In this document: piece after piece, positions 5,349 through 8,705 of the stretch
Layout of the letters: every line of letters begins with the position of its first letter
How positions within the stretch are numbered: position 1 is the first letter of the stretch
Assembly (NCBI GenBank): GCA_024697505.1
Contig: JAILFQ010000216.1
Location: forward strand, 1-8,705
Source of the DNA: Lachnospiraceae bacterium
GTDB taxonomy: Bacteria; Bacillota; Clostridia; Lachnospirales; Lachnospiraceae
DNA: 8,705 nucleotides
Reading direction: 5' to 3'
Notes under the pieces: generated by a model
Databases searched by the model: none
What the model was told of the DNA's origin: nothing
Seen by the model: only the letters and a program-made list of their open reading frames with translations
Translations under genes and position numbers: made by a program

Positions 5349-6851
5349 TCAGATGGTTCCGTCCCAGGTGGTGACTTTGGTGTTGTTGCTTTCTTCTTCG
5401 TCAAACCATCTTGTTGTTACGCATTTGGATTCTGTAAAGAATCTGTAGGAGTCTTTTCCGAGGCAGTGCAGATCTCCGAAGAAGGAGTTTTTATGTCCTG
5501 CAAATGGGAAGAATCCGATCGGTACAGGAATACCTACATTAACGCCTACCATTCCTCCGTCTGTGTGTCTTACGAATTCTCTTGCGAAGTAGCCGTTCTG
5601 AGTAAAGATTACGGAGCCGTTTGCATAAGGGTTGGCATTCATTACCTTAAGGCCTTCTTCAAAGTTCTTTACTCTCTTTATACAGAGAACGGGCGCGAAG
5701 ATTTCTTCTGTTCCTATACTCATTTCAGGAGTTACTTTGTCGAATATTGTCGGGCCTACGTAGTAGCCTTCTTCGTAGCCTTCAACCTTTACTCCTCTTC
5801 CGTCAAGAACAAGGTCTGCTCCTTCTTTTACACCTTTTTCAATGTCAGCCATTACCTCGTCGTAATGCTTTTTATATGTAATAGGTCCGAGTTTTGATGT
5901 TTTGTCGTAAGCAGGTCCCACTTTAATTTCTTTTGCCTGTCTTACAAGTTCTGCTACAAACTCATCTGCTATGGCGTCTTCAACAACACAGCAGGAAAGC
6001 GCCATACATCTCTGACCTGCGCAACCAAAAGCGGAATTTACAATGCCGGCAACAGTTCTCTTTATAGGAGTGTCACTCATTACAAGAGCATGGTTCTTTG
6101 CCTGGCAAAGGGCCTGTACCCTCTTTCCGGAAGCGGCTGCACGCTGATAGATAAACTTTCCTACAGGGGTTGAGCCCACAAATGTAATTCCCTTTACATC
6201 CGGGTGGTCCAGAATAACTTCTATTTCATGTCTGGAGCAGGTAACAATATTCAATACTCCGGCAGGAAGTCCTGCTTCTTTATAAAGTTCCGCAATTCTC
6301 ATTGCTGTTCTTGGAGTTAAGCTTGCTGCTTTAAGCACCATGGTATTACCGCAGGCAAGGCAAACAGGTGTCATCCATCCAAAAGGTATCATAGCAGGAA
6401 AGTTTACAGGCACTATACCCGCAAACACACCCAGAGACTCTCTGAACTGCATCGTATCATAGCCTTTGGAAGCATCCATAATGCATTCACCCTGCATAAG
6501 TGAAGGTACCTGTGTTGCAAGTTCCGTTCCTTCCTTTGCCTTTAAAACATCACCTTCAGCTTCGCTCCAAACCTTTCCGTTTTCTGTGGCTACAAGCATT
6601 GTGAGCTCTTCCATATGCTCAATAAGAAGGTCTCTCACCTTATATAAAATCTGGGCACGTTTAATAGCCGGTGTTGCATTCCATGCCGGATAAGCGGCCT
6701 TTGCTGCGGCTATTGCCTCGTTAACCTCATCTTTTGTACAACAAGGTGCCTGTCCGGTTACCTTTCCTGTACTTGGGTCATGAAGGTCATACCAGGTTTC
6801 TGTCTTAGATTCTTTAAATTCTCCGTTGCAAAAGTACTTTAAACGTTCCAT
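5349..6851 (-). CDS. mmsA: CoA-acylating methylmalonate-semialdehyde dehydrogenase-like aldehyde dehydrogenase
   Basis: Enzymes of this family oxidise methylmalonate or malonate semialdehyde with NAD+ and CoA to propionyl-CoA or acetyl-CoA in the cytosol. The 500-residue protein aligns by eye with MmsA/IolA end to end. It has VPVNFPAMIPF (148-158), nucleotide-binding K174 and GSTPVG (226-231), AKNH (251-254) where ordinary aldehyde dehydrogenases keep the catalytic Glu of ELGGK, catalytic C282 in GQRCMA, EEIFAPV (382-388), and the C-terminal FFPFAGHKNSFFGDLH signature. The missing Glu is normal for CoA-acylating members. It has about 15 cysteines, several beside the active site (C277, C287, C288), which suggests an anaerobic cytosol. 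I chose the ATG at 6849-6851 because AAAGGAG lies 6 nt upstream; the ATG at 6890 has no such site. No inositol or valine catabolism genes flank it, so the physiological substrate is open. The symbol is by family resemblance. Confidence 0.88.
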   Translation of the reverse strand: MERLKYFCNGEFKESKTETWYDLHDPSTGKVTGQAPCCTKDEVNEAIAAAKAAYPAWNATPAIKRAQILYKVRDLLIEHMEELTMLVATENGKVWSEAEGDVLKAKEGTELATQVPSLMQGECIMDASKGYDTMQFRESLGVFAGIVPVNFPAMIPFGWMTPVCLACGNTMVLKAASLTPRTAMRIAELYKEAGLPAGVLNIVTCSRHEIEVILDHPDVKGITFVGSTPVGKFIYQRAAASGKRVQALCQAKNHALVMSDTPIKRTVAGIVNSAFGCAGQRCMALSCCVVEDAIADEFVAELVRQAKEIKVGPAYDKTSKLGPITYKKHYDEVMADIEKGVKEGADLVLDGRGVKVEGYEEGYYVGPTIFDKVTPEMSIGTEEIFAPVLCIKRVKNFEEGLKVMNANPYANGSVIFTQNGYFAREFVRHTDGGMVGVNVGIPVPIGFFPFAGHKNSFFGDLHCLGKDSYRFFTESKCVTTRWFDEEESNNTKVTTWDGTI

Positions 6852-6928
6852 ACCATTCTCCTTTACCGTCACCGCCAAAAACTGCTGCAAATGATTATTT
6901 TTAAGCGGTTTATTAAGATTATGATGAT

Positions 6929-6957
6929 ATGTTAACTCATATTTGATGATTTTTCAA
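6929..6957 (-). promoter_or_regulatory. Probable promoter of the dehydrogenase gene
   Basis: The minus strand has TTGAAA (6952-6957), a 17-bp spacer and TAACAT (6929-6934). Transcription would start near 6922, leaving a leader of about 70 nt. The upstream 6960-7008 is extremely AT-rich. The leader can form a hairpin: ACCGC/GCGGT (6871-6875, 6905-6909) plus A5/T5 (6877-6881, 6898-6902), just before the ribosome binding site. Confidence 0.55.
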
Positions 6958-7009
6958 TGATTTTATTAAAACTTTTTATCATATTTTTGTTATATTTTTG
7001 GTAACTCTT

Positions 7010-7040
7010 AAAAAGGCATCCACAAAAAAGTGGATGCCTT
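7010..7040 (-). terminator. Intrinsic terminator of the chemoreceptor gene
   Basis: AAGGCATCCAC (7013-7023) and GTGGATGCCTT (7030-7040) make a perfect 11-bp stem with an A6 loop. On the minus strand it is followed by T5 (7014-7010). It lies about 45 bp after the chemoreceptor stop and isolates that gene from the dehydrogenase promoter. Confidence 0.92.
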
Positions 7041-7066
7041 CTGCATTTACTACTATTAATCTAATC

Positions 7067-7095
7067 CTTTACTTAAAACAATTCTTTACTTAAAA
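7067..7095. repeat. 12-bp direct repeat across the chemoreceptor stop codon
   Basis: CTTTACTTAAAA occurs at 7067-7078 and 7084-7095, a 17-bp period. The second copy contains the end of the coding region and its stop (7086-7088); the first lies just outside. It looks like a short tandem duplication of the gene end. Confidence 0.7.
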
Positions 7096-8705
7096 AATCC
7101 AATCTCTTCATCAAGCACCTTTGCCACATCACTAAGAGCGCCGGCTTTATTTGAAAGATCATCCATTGTCTTTAAAAGGTCATCCATAGACGCCTTTGTT
7201 GCTTCGGAACTTGCGGCATTTTCCTCTGAAATCGATGAAAGCGACGTAATCGTGTCCGAAATTATATTTCTTGCCTTTTCAGATCTTTCAACATTTTCTA
7301 CGATCTGTCCGGTAAGAGATATGGATTTATTAATTTCTTCTATAAGAGCATCTACCTGCTCGATCGTGCTGTGAATGGTAGATCCCTGTATAGACATAGC
7401 TTCCTGAACACTTCCCGCAGACTGCATTGTCTTGTTGGAGTCCTGAGCAAGTCCGTTCATAGCTTCCTGAATATTTCTTGCTGCTTCTGCAGACTGATCG
7501 GCAAGCTGCCTTATCTCATCAGCAACAACCGCAAAACCTCTTCCTGCCTCTCCTGCTCTTGCAGCTTCAATGCTGGCATTTAATGAAAGAAGATTTGTCT
7601 GTGATGCGATATCATGTATAATTTCTACCGCCTTGCTTATTGTTGTAACTGCTCCGTTTGTATTTCCTATAAGTTCAACGATTTCATCTATAGCGCCAAT
7701 ACTCTCTTTGGTAGAAGCGCGAAGTTCCGTAAGTTTTTCCTGGCTTGTTTTTGAATTGGTCTGCATGGAATCAGCAATTCCATTCATGGCCTGTGTATTT
7801 TCTATAATGAGACTTATTGCTTCGTTAATCTCATTGACGCTTACAACCGCTTCCTGTAAAGCCTCTGCCTGGTCACACGCGCCCTGAGCAACCTGAGAAA
7901 CTGAATTTGTTACACTTTCGGCAGTTCCTGTTATCTCTCTGGCTGTGGAGTAAAGGTAGCCGGAGGAACTGTCAACTTCAACGGCAGATGTTCTGGCATT
8001 GCCAATGACCTGCCTGATTTTTGAACACATATCAAAAAGGGCTACGGCCATTTCTCCAAGCTCATCCTTCCTGTTCCTAACCTTTTCCGTAATACTTATG
8101 TTAAGATCTCCGGTTGCCATAAGCCTTACTGCGCCTACACTTTCTCCTATGGCTTCAACTATATGAAGGACATAGAATACAGCAGCTATCGTACACACTA
8201 TAACAATAAGCGCGGCAAGGGTTACCATTATTTTTATTCTATCGTTAATATAACTGGATATTTCGACCTTTTTCATTCCGACAAAGGCCATTCCATAAAC
8301 TTCGTTTGTTGCGGAATCTATTAACGGCTCATATGCTACATAATACTTTTCTCCGTTAATAACAATATTCTTGTCCAAAAAACTTTGTCTTTTCTTAATA
8401 ACGGCATCTATAACAACATCGCTTGCTTTTGTACCGACAGCACCGGCAATACTGGAACGTTTTCTTGTATCTCCGCTGAAAAATGTATAATCATATCCTG
8501 TTTTCTCGGACATATCATTTTCCAAAGAAGCCAGTTCACTGTCTGTACTCGATCTTGTGTAATCAAGCACCATAGCGTAAGATTGACATGCCGCTTTAAC
8601 ACCTGTTTCTACTTCCTCTTCCATTCCTCGTCTAAGGTTTACAACTCCGATTAATGTAGACACAAATCCAACCATGATCATAGATACCATAACCAACCCA
8701 ACAAG
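7086..8705 (-). CDS. Methyl-accepting chemotaxis protein (5' end outside window)
   Basis: A transmembrane chemoreceptor that signals through CheW/CheA to the flagellar motor. The 539 visible residues show: TM1 (1-22), an extracellular sensor (23-157) with the [11 protein letters not shown]...[12 protein letters not shown]...VYGMAFVG pattern of a single-Cache domain (sCache_3-like), TM2 (158-180, [13 protein letters not shown]), HAMP (181-233, with [10 protein letters not shown]), and a long coiled-coil signalling domain. Its hairpin tip [20 protein letters not shown] and the following [12 protein letters not shown] (371-402) are the invariant MCP signature. Gln/Glu/Ala/Ser-rich helices on both sides should carry the methylation sites. 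There is no C-terminal receptor-tethering pentapeptide. The reading frame is open to the window edge (Leu-Val-Gly before a TTG at 8694-8696). That TTG falls inside TM1 and is not the real start; only a few N-terminal residues are missing. The ligand cannot be predicted, though Cache domains often bind small organic acids or amino acids. Transcribed alone, ending at the 7010-7040 terminator. Confidence 0.95.
   Translation of the reverse strand, partial: LVGLVMVSMIMVGFVSTLIGVVNLRRGMEEEVETGVKAACQSYAMVLDYTRSSTDSELASLENDMSEKTGYDYTFFSGDTRKRSSIAGAVGTKASDVVIDAVIKKRQSFLDKNIVINGEKYYVAYEPLIDSATNEVYGMAFVGMKKVEISSYINDRIKIMVTLAALIVIVCTIAAVFYVLHIVEAIGESVGAVRLMATGDLNISITEKVRNRKDELGEMAVALFDMCSKIRQVIGNARTSAVEVDSSSGYLYSTAREITGTAESVTNSVSQVAQGACDQAEALQEAVVSVNEINEAISLIIENTQAMNGIADSMQTNSKTSQEKLTELRASTKESIGAIDEIVELIGNTNGAVTTISKAVEIIHDIASQTNLLSLNASIEAARAGEAGRGFAVVADEIRQLADQSAEAARNIQEAMNGLAQDSNKTMQSAGSVQEAMSIQGSTIHSTIEQVDALIEEINKSISLTGQIVENVERSEKARNIISDTITSLSSISEENAASSEATKASMDDLLKTMDDLSNKAGALSDVAKVLDEEIGFFK

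Noticed and set aside
5199..5897. 232-codon plus-strand open frame
   Set aside because: It lies antisense to the well-supported dehydrogenase, has no ribosome binding site, and its composition (many Phe, Ser, Cys, Tyr) is that of a shadow frame.
6852..6890. Longer start for the dehydrogenase (ATG at 6888-6890)
   Set aside because: There is no Shine-Dalgarno sequence before it. AAAGGAG is placed correctly for the ATG at 6849-6851, and the family begins with residues like MERLKYFCNGEF.
8694..8696. TTG as the real start of the chemoreceptor
   Set aside because: The frame stays open to the window edge, the codon falls inside the first membrane helix, and no ribosome binding site precedes it in the visible sequence.

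Overview
The window looks like chromosome from a motile, anaerobic Firmicute, most likely a Lachnospiraceae-type clostridium (Butyrivibrio/Roseburia/Pseudobutyrivibrio relatives). This is an inference from the moderately AT-rich composition, the polA-coaE gene pair, a proofreading-dead Pol I, strong purine-rich ribosome binding sites, an anaerobe-style cysteine-rich dehydrogenase and a chemoreceptor. The species cannot be named from the sequence alone. All protein genes lie on the minus strand; the only plus-strand gene is a tRNA-Leu.

Layout in minus-strand reading order, from the right edge: a methyl-accepting chemotaxis protein (7086-8705, start outside the window) ends at a clear hairpin terminator (7010-7040). 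A CoA-acylating methylmalonate-semialdehyde dehydrogenase-like gene (5349-6851) follows with its own promoter. Between it and the next gene is about 330 bp of intergenic DNA. Most of that (5101-5336) is packed with inverted and direct repeats, including a 157-bp element bounded by 27-bp imperfect inverted repeats that can fold as a cloverleaf. Next comes a small four-helix membrane protein of unknown role (4584-5018), convergent with a plus-strand tRNA-Leu(CAA) (4464-4546) and sharing a bidirectional terminator with it. Then comes a small secreted lipoprotein (3925-4275) with a strong promoter and its own terminator.

The last transcription unit reads zf-HC2/anti-sigma-like tail-anchored protein (3447-3806), polA (724-3429), coaE (84-737). 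The gaps are short or overlapping and one extended -10 promoter lies in front. A further gene starts exactly at the left edge (ATG at 3-1), with its own promoter and ribosome binding site.

Functionally this is mostly housekeeping (DNA repair polymerase, last step of CoA synthesis, tRNA) interspersed with accessory functions (chemotaxis, CoA-dependent aldehyde oxidation, cell-surface lipoprotein). I see no CRISPR array, transposase, phage genes or defence system. The least explained signals are the repeat-rich element at 5101-5336 and the ZAS-type zinc-binding membrane protein leading the polA operon without a sigma factor beside it.
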